Shown here piece by piece: positions 19,922-28,936 of a stretch of 64,000 bases of DNA. Below the pieces are notes generated by a model. It was not told the origin of the DNA. It saw only the letters and a program-made list of their open reading frames with translations, and made no database searches. Each line of letters starts with the position of its first letter. The first letter of the stretch is position 1. The DNA comes from Allofournierella massiliensis (lineage in GTDB: Bacteria; Bacillota; Clostridia; Oscillospirales; Ruminococcaceae), in the NCBI RefSeq assembly GCF_004345265.1, contig NZ_SLUM01000012.1, positions 1-64,000 of the forward strand, in the 5' to 3' direction. The position numbers and the translations under genes are program-made.

Positions 19922-20851
19922 ATGGACATTCTTACAATCATTCTTGAACAGATTGGTCTGTTCGTCATTTATATCATTGTGGGCGTTTTGCTGGTCAAAA
20001 CAAAGGTATTCAATGCCACCACGCTGGAAACTCTTTCTCGCTTCGTATTGAAGATGGGTCTGCCGGTCATGATCTTTATCAATACGGTAAGCGGTGTGGA
20101 TCGGGCTGCTCTGATCCGCTCGCTGCCGGTGCTGGGGCTGGCAGTGGTGTTCTATTTCTGCACCTTCTTCCTGGGCAAGGGTTTGGCTCGTCTGTTTCAT
20201 CTGCAGGGCAGCCGGGCTCAGGTATACCGGGCGCTGAGCATGTTCGGCAATGTGGGTTTTATGGGCATCCCCATTGTTTCCAGCATCTTCCCGGAGCAGG
20301 GTATGCTATACATCTCGGTGTTCACCATCGTGGATCAGCTGGTTCTCTGGACCCTGGGTGTTCAGCTGACCGGGTCCGGCGAAAAGAGCTCGTTCCAGCT
20401 GAAAAAGATGATCAACCCCTGCACCGTGGCCATTGTCGCTTCAGTGCTGCTGGTGGTAACCGGTATCCCCCTGCCGCAGCTTCTGAATACCGCGCTGAGC
20501 AAGATCGGCGCCACCGCCACCCCCATGGCCATGATCTATCTGGGCGGCGTATTTGCCTGCATGGACATCCGGAGCTATCTGCGGGTAAAGGAATTCTATG
20601 GGATCGTGCTGGTAAAGATGGTCGCGTTTTCGGTTCTTTTCTATCTGGCGACCAGTCTGCTTCCCATTGACGAGAGCATCCACCTGACGGTTTCCCTGCT
20701 GGCAGCCATGCCTGCCATGTCCTCTCTGGTCATGATGGCAAAGGCCTCCGGCACTGAAGGCGATTACGCCATGGGCGGCATCTTCGTTACGACAGTCTGT
20801 TCCATCGTGACCATTCCCATCACCTACTGGCTGCTTCAGCTGGTGGGGTAA
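19922..20851 (+). CDS. AEC-family (auxin efflux carrier-like) transporter
   Basis: This 309-residue integral membrane protein has about ten hydrophobic helices in two halves around a short polar loop (GSGEKSSFQLKKM, near residue 155). Length, the VFNATTLETLSRFVLKMGLP segment after the first helix and the repeated five-helix layout match the AEC/MdcF group, which carries organic anions. ATG 19922 begins the first hydrophobic helix; an open frame from 19751 overlaps the hydrolase gene and is not real. It is the last gene of the marR unit and would import or export the hydrolase's substrate or product. The direction of transport cannot be read from sequence. Confidence 0.85.
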   Translation: MDILTIILEQIGLFVIYIIVGVLLVKTKVFNATTLETLSRFVLKMGLPVMIFINTVSGVDRAALIRSLPVLGLAVVFYFCTFFLGKGLARLFHLQGSRAQVYRALSMFGNVGFMGIPIVSSIFPEQGMLYISVFTIVDQLVLWTLGVQLTGSGEKSSFQLKKMINPCTVAIVASVLLVVTGIPLPQLLNTALSKIGATATPMAMIYLGGVFACMDIRSYLRVKEFYGIVLVKMVAFSVLFYLATSLLPIDESIHLTVSLLAAMPAMSSLVMMAKASGTEGDYAMGGIFVTTVCSIVTIPITYWLLQLVG

Positions 20852-20901
20852 CTGGGCCTTCACTTTTCATTCTTAAACCAAATGTTAGCCCTGTAAAAGA
20901 A

Positions 20902-20947
20902 CGCGGCAGCAAAGCCTTCCGAAAAAGGCCTTGCTGCCGCGTTTCTT
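20902..20947. terminator. Bidirectional terminator between transporter and MoaE genes
   Basis: A long stem (CGCGGCAGCAA.GCCTT with its complement) lies between two convergent genes. T-rich tracts follow on both strands (GTTTCTTT on plus, TTCTTTT on minus). Confidence 0.85.
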
Positions 20948-20965
20948 TGATTTGGAGAGAACTTC

Positions 20966-21409
20966 TTATTCGTAATGCTCCTGTTCCTTCACGCAGATGG
21001 ATTTCAGTTCATCCAGAAGGGCCTGCAGTGCATCCACCACATGAGGACGGATATCGCCGCCCACCAGAAGCAGCATCAGGTCGTCGCCCACCTGCAACGT
21101 TCCGCTGTTCAGCCATGCCCGCACATGGAAGATGCCCGGCATTTTTTTGACGCGCTGCACTGCTGCATCCACCTTCTTCTGATCAAAGGAAAACTGCATT
21201 CCCGTCACCCGCGGCGAGTTCTCGCCATGGCGCACCTGTGCTTTGGCAGTGCCCCGCACCACACCATTGTGAAACAGGTACATCCCGCACTGGTCCGCAT
21301 CGGTCTGCTGCTTTGCCTCCTTCAGCCACTGCTCGATGGAAGGCACGTTATGCCTTTGTGCATTGTTCATTTCCGTGGGGCTGGTAACGGCAGTTGTTTC
21401 GTTATTCAT
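20966..21409 (-). CDS. moaE: MoaE-like molybdopterin synthase large subunit
   Basis: This 147-residue protein matches MoaE: SIEQWLKEAKQ, then GMYLFHNGVVRGTAKAQVRHGE (about residues 42-63), FSFDQKKVDAAV and VGGDIRPHVVDALQALLDELK near the C-terminus. MoaE forms molybdopterin synthase with MoaD and makes the dithiolene of molybdopterin. Here it stands alone, convergent with an AEC transporter, with no MoaD or other cofactor genes nearby. It may serve a pathway encoded elsewhere or be a divergent relative with another role. The N-terminal 25 residues are an extension not needed for the core. Confidence 0.75.
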   Translation of the reverse strand: MNNETTAVTSPTEMNNAQRHNVPSIEQWLKEAKQQTDADQCGMYLFHNGVVRGTAKAQVRHGENSPRVTGMQFSFDQKKVDAAVQRVKKMPGIFHVRAWLNSGTLQVGDDLMLLLVGGDIRPHVVDALQALLDELKSICVKEQEHYE

Positions 21410-22155
21410 CTTGCTTCTCCTCCCTGAAAAGAACCACCGTGTTCTTTTCGGATTTTTCCTGCGGGCAGTAAATTCTCAAACTGCCCTGCCTTGTTTTATG
21501 GATACTATTCTAGCACACAGCCACCCAAATCAACAGGCTATTTTTGAGAGTTTGATAGAACCCCTCTGAACTCTTGTCTTAAAGGAATCACCCGGTCAGA
21601 ATGATTTCTTCCGTTCCATCGATCTTTTCCAGATAGAAGCCCACCGCCAAAACGCCCAGCTGCAACTGCTTTCAAAACGGTTCGCCGTCGGGCATTTCTG
21701 GTATAAATTTTACCTCCCGACGCACCGCTCCAAACAGCCCGAATTACCCCACGTTCTCTTCACCCTGTTTGTGGTATACACTTCTCGCTGTTTTCCGGTA
21801 TAAATTTTTCTCTCCAAACCCTTGTAACAAGCGGGTTTGTATCCGGGTGGCCGTTTATAATCCGTATGCGCTTTCAAACGAAACGGCTCCAAAACCGGTA
21901 TGCCGTTTGGGCAAAAAACAGAACACAGAAACCCATTCCAAAAACAGGCCTTTCCGCGAACTGATTTTTCCGCAAAACCGGTATGCGCCTGTAATCTCTT
22001 TTGCGGCCTGTTTTTCCATGCCGCTTCTCCCAAATTGCAATCGAGTGTATTTTCTTTTCGCGGCCCCATGATTTGGATGTCTTGGATGCTTTTGGAAGTA
22101 TTCCACAATTCATTCGCCGCTCGTTTTATCTTTCCGACAAAAATCTTCCGATTGC
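21410..22155. other. AT-rich non-coding stretch upstream of the Wadjet operon
   Basis: No convincing gene is present in about 850 bases. A minus-strand segment at 21588-21710 reads like the degraded end of a protein (AVGFYLEKIDGTEEI, with an in-frame stop about 28 codons earlier) and may be a gene remnant. Between 21697 and 22000 the motif CCGGTAT recurs; AAAACCGGTATGC occurs twice (about 21892 and 21976). A related motif appears inverted after the operon, near 30330 and 30375. Confidence 0.5.
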
Positions 22156-22184
22156 TTGAAATTCCTTTTTATCGGACATATCAT
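22156..22184 (+). promoter_or_regulatory. Candidate promoter of the Wadjet operon
   Basis: TTGAAA (22156-22161), a 17-base gap and TATCAT (22179-22184) lie about 80 bases before jetA. No operator-like repeat is obvious. Confidence 0.55.
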
Positions 22185-22265
22185 CCATTACACTATTGAT
22201 AGGGCCCTTTACTCCGTTATCAAAAAGAATCAGCCCTGATTTTTGCAGAACGGACGGTGAACACC

Positions 22266-23768
22266 ATGCAATTCCGAGCAATTACACTGAGCGATATTCC
22301 GGAAGCAAGCTACCTCACCGCGGCGAACGCGTCCAGATATCGCGCGATTATGCGGATCTTCTATCTGGAATCCCAGAAAGCAAACATCCGTTTGAACAAG
22401 CAGCAGCTGCTGGCTTTACTTCGCTCCGATTCCCACTTCGCCCAATACACTGCAGAAGAGCTGGAACAGGATCTCAGTGCCTTGTGCCAATGGCGGAATC
22501 TGGTTCCCATCCAGGATCCTCATCGCCCCGGCAGTATCGCTGAATACAAAAACAAACAGTTCAGCTATTCCATGTCTCAAGCCGCCACGGAAATCGAGCG
22601 GATGACCCTTTCGCTGGAAAGCCTGAACCTGCGCACCGCTGTGCTGTCCTCTCAGCTGTTTGAGCGAATTCTTGATACCGTGGATCGGATGTCTGCGCTT
22701 TCCATCCAGAACAGCGATGCGATCAGTCAGTCATGGGATCTGCTGCAGCAGGATTTCCGCCAACTTACCAATCGATATCAGGATTATCTGCGGGATTTCT
22801 ATTCCTCGCAGGCGGAACATATTCTGCAAACCTCGGAATTTTTACCCTATAAGGACAAGGTCATTCGCTATCTGCAGGAGTTCGTGCTGGAGCTGCAGCG
22901 CCATGCGGAGAAAATCCGTCGGATTCTTCTGTGTCTTCCCGATGAACGGATCGCACAAATTCTGGAACAGGTGTATGCAGCCCAGAAGCGCGAAGGCGAA
23001 GGACGTCTGATCCAGCGGGATGACAACTATGACCAGCAGCTGCGTGATCAGGTTTACGGGTTCTGGAACAGCTTTTACCACTGGTTTGTTCCGACGGAAA
23101 GCAGCCAGAGCGACAGCCAGCATGTACTGGATCTGGCCAACGATATTATCCAGCGGATCCTGATGAATGCCGAGCTGATTCTGCAGGCTCACAGCGGCGG
23201 CGCCAACCGAAAAAACGAATACAAAAAATTTCTGGAGCTTTTTTCCGCCTGTCCCACACTGGCGGATGCCCATCGCCTTTCCGGCATGGTGTTTGGTGCA
23301 CAGCAGGCAGTTCACCTGACGGGAATCAACGCGGAAACTATCTATGAAACCGACCCCTGTCTGGATGCACAGCCCTTTCTCTACCCTCTGCGCAACCGGC
23401 GGCGACCAGGCCGCCCACCCCGGGAAAAGAGCTTTTTCTCCGACAAGGGACTGGAAAAGACCGCTCAGCGGCAGGCCTATCTGCAGCAGAAACAAGAACT
23501 GCACAATCAGCTGCAGCGTCTCATCCGGAACGGCCGGCTGGATTTCGCATCCGTCGAGGAGCCCATTTCTCCTCAGGTCCGACAAACACTTTTGTCCTGG
23601 GTCGTGAAGGCAAACGCCAACGCCAGCAAACGTGCTCGAACGGAATATGGTCAGATTTACACCATAACCTGTCCACAAGGAAAGACCTGCGTCCTTCCCT
23701 GCACCGACGGAAATCTGACCATGCCCGCATACTGTCTTGTTTTCGAGGAGGTGCACTCCCATGGATGA
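22266..23768 (+). CDS. jetA: Wadjet type II JetA (DUF2397, kleisin-like)
   Basis: This 500-residue protein belongs to the TIGR02677/DUF2397 family, the type II form of JetA. In Wadjet it acts like the MukF kleisin, linking the two heads of the JetC motor. Recognisable segments are FYLESQKANIRLNKQQLLALL near the start, the coiled region RIEDTVDRM..YQDYLRDFYSSQAE, and the C-terminal WVVKANANASKRARTEYGQ(I)YTI. Start is uncertain: ATG 22266 has GGTG upstream, while GTG 22257 is in frame. The gene overlaps jetB by eight bases. Family assignment also rests on the full jetABCD order. Confidence 0.88.
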   Translation: MQFRAITLSDIPEASYLTAANASRYRAIMRIFYLESQKANIRLNKQQLLALLRSDSHFAQYTAEELEQDLSALCQWRNLVPIQDPHRPGSIAEYKNKQFSYSMSQAATEIERMTLSLESLNLRTAVLSSQLFERILDTVDRMSALSIQNSDAISQSWDLLQQDFRQLTNRYQDYLRDFYSSQAEHILQTSEFLPYKDKVIRYLQEFVLELQRHAEKIRRILLCLPDERIAQILEQVYAAQKREGEGRLIQRDDNYDQQLRDQVYGFWNSFYHWFVPTESSQSDSQHVLDLANDIIQRILMNAELILQAHSGGANRKNEYKKFLELFSACPTLADAHRLSGMVFGAQQAVHLTGINAETIYETDPCLDAQPFLYPLRNRRRPGRPPREKSFFSDKGLEKTAQRQAYLQQKQELHNQLQRLIRNGRLDFASVEEPISPQVRQTLLSWVVKANANASKRARTEYGQIYTITCPQGKTCVLPCTDGNLTMPAYCLVFEEVHSHG

Positions 23769-24882
23769 ATTTCGCACCCTTTTGAATCAGCTCTGGATTC
23801 GCAGAGAGGATGACCGGGAACTGTTTTATCGGATTCGGCGCAAACTCCCCGATCTGCGGCGCACCCTGCGCGATCAGTTCGGATGGGAAATTGTCAGCAC
23901 CGAAACATTGATCCGACTGGTCAAGGAACCGGGCAAGGCTGATGCGGCATTCGGAATTTCCGACTTGACCGAAATCAGCGACTACTGCCTTTTGTGCGGT
24001 GTTTTGCTGATGCTGGAGGACAAGGACGATGGTCAGCGCTTTTTGCTGTCTGAGCTCACACAGGCACTGAGCGCTTATGTAAAGCCTTATTGGCATGAAC
24101 TGAGCTGGGAGCGTTATCAGTGCCGCGCCTCTCTGGTTCGCGTACTGCAATATTCGGAACGAATTGGTCTGCTGCACAGCTGCGAGGGGGAAAGCAACGC
24201 CTTTGCATCCCACCAGGAGCAGGAAGTGCTGTACGAGAATACCGGCCTTTGCCGCTATTTCAGTGTGAATTTTCACCGGGATATTTCCGGCTATACTTCG
24301 CTTTCGGATTTTGAAAATCCTCCTGTGGACGGGCCGGATTCCGACCGGGGTACTTTCCGTACCTATCGGGCATATCGCCAGCTGGCGCTGGCGCCCGCTG
24401 TGTACTGGACAGACCCGGCAGACCCGGTATATGCCTACATCAAAAATCAGCGCGGTATGGTGGAACACAATCTGGACGAAACCATCGGCGGAACGCTGCA
24501 GGTCTATCACAACGGAGCCTTTTTCCTTCCGGAAGAAGGAGTCCCCTGCGGCGACTGCTTTCCACGGGATCAGATGCTCAGCGACATCATTCTGTTGCTT
24601 TTTGAGCGTTTGAGTGAAAAAACCGCCTGCGGCACTTTTGACCGAACTGCGGACGACCGGATTCATCTGACCTATCAGGCTTTCTTTGATGAGTTGGACG
24701 CACTTCGCAGGGAACATCAGGCTCAGTGGGGAAAAACCGCTGCGGAAAAAGAGCTTTCCGCACTGGCACAGGATGTGCTGGAGGAATTGTCTTACTGGGG
24801 GTTTGCATTCGTCGATCAGGACATCATTGCATTCAATCCAGGGTTCAGTCTCTGGCAGGGAATTTATCCGAAAAAGCAGTGA
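23761..24882 (+). CDS. jetB: Wadjet type II JetB (DUF2398, MukE/KITE-like)
   Basis: This 373-residue protein matches TIGR02678/DUF2398, the type II JetB. It is thought to be the winged-helix (KITE) partner that binds the kleisin JetA. Features are YCLLCGVLLMLEDKDDGQRFLLSEL near residue 80, RASLVRVLQYSERIGLL near 120, and AEKELSALAQDVLEEL near the C-terminus. ATG 23761 follows GAGGAGGTG by eight bases and overlaps the jetA stop; an upstream in-frame ATG lies inside jetA and lacks a ribosome site. It is followed by jetC after 19 bases. Confidence 0.88.
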   Translation: MDEFRTLLNQLWIRREDDRELFYRIRRKLPDLRRTLRDQFGWEIVSTETLIRLVKEPGKADAAFGISDLTEISDYCLLCGVLLMLEDKDDGQRFLLSELTQALSAYVKPYWHELSWERYQCRASLVRVLQYSERIGLLHSCEGESNAFASHQEQEVLYENTGLCRYFSVNFHRDISGYTSLSDFENPPVDGPDSDRGTFRTYRAYRQLALAPAVYWTDPADPVYAYIKNQRGMVEHNLDETIGGTLQVYHNGAFFLPEEGVPCGDCFPRDQMLSDIILLLFERLSEKTACGTFDRTADDRIHLTYQAFFDELDALRREHQAQWGKTAAEKELSALAQDVLEELSYWGFAFVDQDIIAFNPGFSLWQGIYPKKQ

Positions 24883-24901
24883 TAGGAGGGTTTATATTCG
24901 T

Positions 24902-27900
24902 ATGCAGGAACGCTGGCAGATGAACAAATTGGGGTTTGTCAATTTTTGGCTGTATGACTGGGAGGAATTTCCCTTCAGCGATGGGCGGCTTTTGCTTCGT
25001 GGCGAAAACGGTGCGGGCAAATCCGTCACCACCCAAAGCTTTATTCCCTTTATGCTGGATGGCGATCTTCGTCCGTATCGACTGGATGCCTTCGGCAGTA
25101 AGGACCGCAATATGAAATACTATCTTTTGGGCGACGAGAAAGAGGAAAGCACCGGGTATCTCTATCTGGAATTTGTGAAGCCGCAATCCCAGCTCTATCG
25201 CACCCTTGTGGTGGGACTGCGCGCCCGGCGGGATAAGCCCGTGGAGTTCTGGGGGTTCTGCCTGAGCGACGGACGGCGGATCGGAACCGGCGAGAAAGAT
25301 TTCCCCCTTTTTGAAACCAAAGGTTCGCAGCATATCTCACTGAGCCGTCAGGAAGTCCACAACCGGCTGGGGCCAAACGAAAACTGGGCAGAACGAAGCA
25401 GCGACTACAAAGAGATGGTCAACCGCATGTTGTTTGGATGCGCCGAGCTGGAACAGTATGAGCGGCTTCTTCGGCTGCTGATCCAGATCCGAAAACCAAA
25501 ACTGAGCAAGGATTTCTCGCCCCGTCTGGTGCGGGAAATTTTGAATTCCTCGTTGCAGCCCCTCAGTGAAGACGATATTGCCCCGATGGTCAACTCCATG
25601 GAGCGGATGGACAATATTCAGGTTCAGCTGGACGAGCTGCAGCGCAGCTTGCAGGCGGCCCGCCAGCTGCGCAAGGAATACATCCGCTACAATCAGTTTG
25701 TGCTGGGCAAAAAAGCAGAAGCCTATCTCACTGCCCGCCATCTTGTCCAAAAACAGCAGCTGGAAGTTCAGGAAAAGGAGGATTTCATCTTACGGACACA
25801 ACGCCGTCTTCAACAGGCGCAGACCGATGTCAAAAACTTTTCCCAGCGGGAGAGCGAACTCACCGGACAACTGAATACTCTGCAGGCAGACAGCCGTCTG
25901 GAGAGCAGTGTTCAGCGACTGGAACAGCTGCAAGAGGAAAAGCGCCAGCATCAAACTCAGATCGAGCAGGAACAAGCGAAGGAACGCCAAAAGCAGGCCA
26001 CGCTTTCCGGCAAGGAGCTTCAGCAGCGCCAGGCCCGGAAGGAGGTTCAGGATCATCAGGACAATTTAGAGCAGCAGTTCCAGCAGCTGAATTTGCTGAA
26101 CGGGGAGCTGCGCTGGGCGCATCACCCCTCTTCCCTGTCGGCCTTTGATTTCAATGTTCAGTTACCCTTGCTGGCACAGTATGCAAAGCGGCTGCGCAGT
26201 GCCGCAAATCTTTTGCAGCAACACAAATCCGCTCTGGAGCTGCTGGACGGCTACGAGCGGGATCTGGATGCAGCCAATCTGGAGCTGCAGCATGCCCGCA
26301 GTCAGATGGAAGCAGCAGAACAGCTTGTGGTGCGGGAACGCGACAGCCTGTGTGCAGCCTTTGCCCAGCTGGAAACTCCCGCTCTCCCCTTCCGGCTGAA
26401 CCGGGATGAGGTGCGGGAGCTGTTCCGGCTGGTGAACGGATATGAAGGTCTTTGTCAGGAACAGGCCATCCAGGAACTGCTGCGCACAGCCCGTGAAGCC
26501 CTCGCCCGTCCCCTTCAGGGCGAATTTTATCGACTCAAGCAGCTCTCTTCTCAACAGCAGGCGGCACTCAATGACCTTGCGGCCAAACGCAGAGAGCTGG
26601 AACAGCAGGAAGAACTTCCTCCTCCCCGCTCCAAAGCAGTTCAGCAGACCCGCGATCTGCTGAAGGAGCGCGGCATTCCTCACGCCGCTTTTTACGAACT
26701 GGTGGATTTTGATGACCAGCTCTCACCGGAGCAACAGGCACTTTTGGAAACCCAGCTGATGGAAACCGGCCTTCTGGATGCGCTGGTGCTGCCGGAATCC
26801 GCCAAAGAGGATGCTGCCGTGATTCTGGCGGAACACCCCGACCATTTTCTGAATCTGGAAAACGCCCCAAAGGCCACCGCTCCCGTTGCGCTGCACCCTG
26901 CATCCGAAGCGCCTGCCTGGGCCAATGTGGCCGACCTTCTGAGTCGGATCTCTTCTCTGCCCGAGGGCACCGTCTATTTTTCCTCCGACGGACGCTACCG
27001 GCAGGGCGCTATTCAGGGTCGCAGCGTGGCACTGCAGCCCGCCGGTTATATCGGTGCATCCACCCGCCGGGAAAATCGCCGCCGCCAGATTGCCGCCCTT
27101 TCTTTGCAGGTCGAGGAACAGCAACAGCAGATTCATGCCACACTGGAACAGATTCATCGGGCGGAAACGGATCTGTCTCTTTTGCAAAACGGATACGAGC
27201 AGCGCCCCACCACCGCCGATCTGGCGGCCTGTCTGCAGCTTGCATCCACCCAGCGGGCTGAAATGGAGCAAAAGGAACGCATCCATGAGGATCGACGGCA
27301 GCGTTTTTTGCATCAGCAGGAACAGGCAAACGCGCTCCGGGCCCAGCTGCTTCCGCTGACCAAGGACCTGCCGTATGAACGAAATGCCGATACCTATGAA
27401 GCCATGGCAGGCTGCTGTGACGAGTACCGAAGCCTGTTTCAGGATATTTCCGCCGACAAACGGAAGCTGGAACTCACCGAAGGCCGCTTGAACGATCTGG
27501 AACAGCAGCTGGATGAACTGAATGACGAACTTTTGGAATGCACCGACCGAATCCGTTTTCACGAGGCGAATCTGCGCAAAACACAAGTCTCGATTGACGC
27601 ATTGGAGGAGTACCTGAACCAGCCGGAAACCCGGGCTCTGGCCGAAAAGCTGGAGTCACTGCGCCAGGAGCTGGCACAGGTGCACGAGCGCCTGGAGGGT
27701 GCGAAAATGGAACTTGCACTGAGCCAGAACGATCTGCAGCACGATCTGCCGGATCTGTCTCAGCGCAAGGAGCGGCTGCAGCGGGACATGCTGGACGAGG
27801 AACGCAAGCGCCAGATTTTTGAGGAAGAGCTCTGCCATGGGCCGGGTCAGCCGGGACGCAATGACAACGAACTCTGGAAGCAGGCGGAAACCGCAAAGAA

Positions 27901-28936
27901 TGCCATCCGGCAGAACGACCGGAATCTGGGACTGGACCGGCTGCGCACCTCCCTTGAAAAGAATGTTCGTGATGCCAGCGTGTTGAACTCCTATCGCATT
28001 ACCCTGAACCCCCTGTTCGAGAATGAAGACAACCTGCTGCGCACCCGCGCCTGCATCGACCTGTATCCCAACGGACAGCGGATGGATCTTCTGGATTTCA
28101 TCCAGTACATCGAACGCCACATTGAAGATGATCAGCAGATTCTTTCCATGGAGGACCGGCGTCTGTTTGAGACCATCCTGAACCAGACCATCACCACCAA
28201 GCTGAGTCATCGCATCAACAACAGTCAGGACTGGACCCGCCGCATGAGCGGAATTATGGAACAGCTGAATACTTCCATGGGTCTGCGGTTCAGCCTGAAC
28301 TGGAAGGGAAAACCCGCCGATCAGCAGGAAGAGCTGGCCACCCGCGAGCTCATCGATCTTCTGCGCAAAGATCCCGCTGTGATGGGCGATGCAGACCGGG
28401 ATAAGATCACCAGTCATTTCCGCGCCAAAATCGCCAAGGCCCGGGAGCTGTCCCGCCAGAGTGCTGCGCCTGCCACCTATTCCGAACTGATGCGGCAGGC
28501 ACTGGATTTCCGCAACTGGTTCGAGTTCCAGCTCTATTATCAGAAGGGCAATTCCGCCAACCCGGCACCCACGAAACGGGAACTGACGGATTCCGCTTTT
28601 AACAGCTTCAGCGGCGGCGAAAAAGCCATGGCCATGTATGTGCCGCTGTTCGCCGCATTGTCCGCCCAATATGCTGCGGCCAGCGAGGATGCCCCCCAGC
28701 TCATGGCTCTGGATGAAGCCTTTGCCGGCGTGGACGAAACCAACATTGAGAGCATGTTCGCTCTGGTTCATCAGCTGGGGCTGAACTATATCATGAACTC
28801 GCAGGCGCTGTGGGGCTGCTATGCGTCGGTTCCCAGCCTGAACATTGCCGAGCTTTGGCGGCCGCAGGACGCGGACGTGGTCACGGTGGTACGCTATCAC
28901 TGGGACGGCCATACACGCCGGATGGAGGAGCTATGA
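24902..28936 (+). CDS. jetC: Wadjet type II JetC (SMC/MukB-like ATPase, TIGR02680)
   Basis: This 1344-residue ATPase is the motor of the system. The Walker A motif GENGAGKSV is at residues 34-42. Long glutamine- and leucine-rich coiled coils fill roughly residues 240-500 and 720-1010. The signature motif FSGGEKAM is near residue 1236 and Walker B LMALDEAFAGVD near 1266. This head-coil-hinge-coil-head plan is that of SMC/MukB proteins, which extrude DNA loops. Wadjet uses this to recognise and mark small circular plasmids for cutting. AGGAGGG lies 11 bases before ATG 24902; the frame is open further upstream within jetB but without homology. Its stop overlaps the jetD start as ATGA. Confidence 0.93.
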   Translation: MQERWQMNKLGFVNFWLYDWEEFPFSDGRLLLRGENGAGKSVTTQSFIPFMLDGDLRPYRLDAFGSKDRNMKYYLLGDEKEESTGYLYLEFVKPQSQLYRTLVVGLRARRDKPVEFWGFCLSDGRRIGTGEKDFPLFETKGSQHISLSRQEVHNRLGPNENWAERSSDYKEMVNRMLFGCAELEQYERLLRLLIQIRKPKLSKDFSPRLVREILNSSLQPLSEDDIAPMVNSMERMDNIQVQLDELQRSLQAARQLRKEYIRYNQFVLGKKAEAYLTARHLVQKQQLEVQEKEDFILRTQRRLQQAQTDVKNFSQRESELTGQLNTLQADSRLESSVQRLEQLQEEKRQHQTQIEQEQAKERQKQATLSGKELQQRQARKEVQDHQDNLEQQFQQLNLLNGELRWAHHPSSLSAFDFNVQLPLLAQYAKRLRSAANLLQQHKSALELLDGYERDLDAANLELQHARSQMEAAEQLVVRERDSLCAAFAQLETPALPFRLNRDEVRELFRLVNGYEGLCQEQAIQELLRTAREALARPLQGEFYRLKQLSSQQQAALNDLAAKRRELEQQEELPPPRSKAVQQTRDLLKERGIPHAAFYELVDFDDQLSPEQQALLETQLMETGLLDALVLPESAKEDAAVILAEHPDHFLNLENAPKATAPVALHPASEAPAWANVADLLSRISSLPEGTVYFSSDGRYRQGAIQGRSVALQPAGYIGASTRRENRRRQIAALSLQVEEQQQQIHATLEQIHRAETDLSLLQNGYEQRPTTADLAACLQLASTQRAEMEQKERIHEDRRQRFLHQQEQANALRAQLLPLTKDLPYERNADTYEAMAGCCDEYRSLFQDISADKRKLELTEGRLNDLEQQLDELNDELLECTDRIRFHEANLRKTQVSIDALEEYLNQPETRALAEKLESLRQELAQVHERLEGAKMELALSQNDLQHDLPDLSQRKERLQRDMLDEERKRQIFEEELCHGPGQPGRNDNELWKQAETAKNAIRQNDRNLGLDRLRTSLEKNVRDASVLNSYRITLNPLFENEDNLLRTRACIDLYPNGQRMDLLDFIQYIERHIEDDQQILSMEDRRLFETILNQTITTKLSHRINNSQDWTRRMSGIMEQLNTSMGLRFSLNWKGKPADQQEELATRELIDLLRKDPAVMGDADRDKITSHFRAKIAKARELSRQSAAPATYSELMRQALDFRNWFEFQLYYQKGNSANPAPTKRELTDSAFNSFSGGEKAMAMYVPLFAALSAQYAAASEDAPQLMALDEAFAGVDETNIESMFALVHQLGLNYIMNSQALWGCYASVPSLNIAELWRPQDADVVTVVRYHWDGHTRRMEEL

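Noticed and set aside
24902-28936. Housekeeping MukB/SMC chromosome condensin
   Set aside because: The flanking DUF2397, DUF2398 and DUF2399 genes and overlapping order identify Wadjet, and Clostridia use ordinary SMC-ScpAB for chromosomes.
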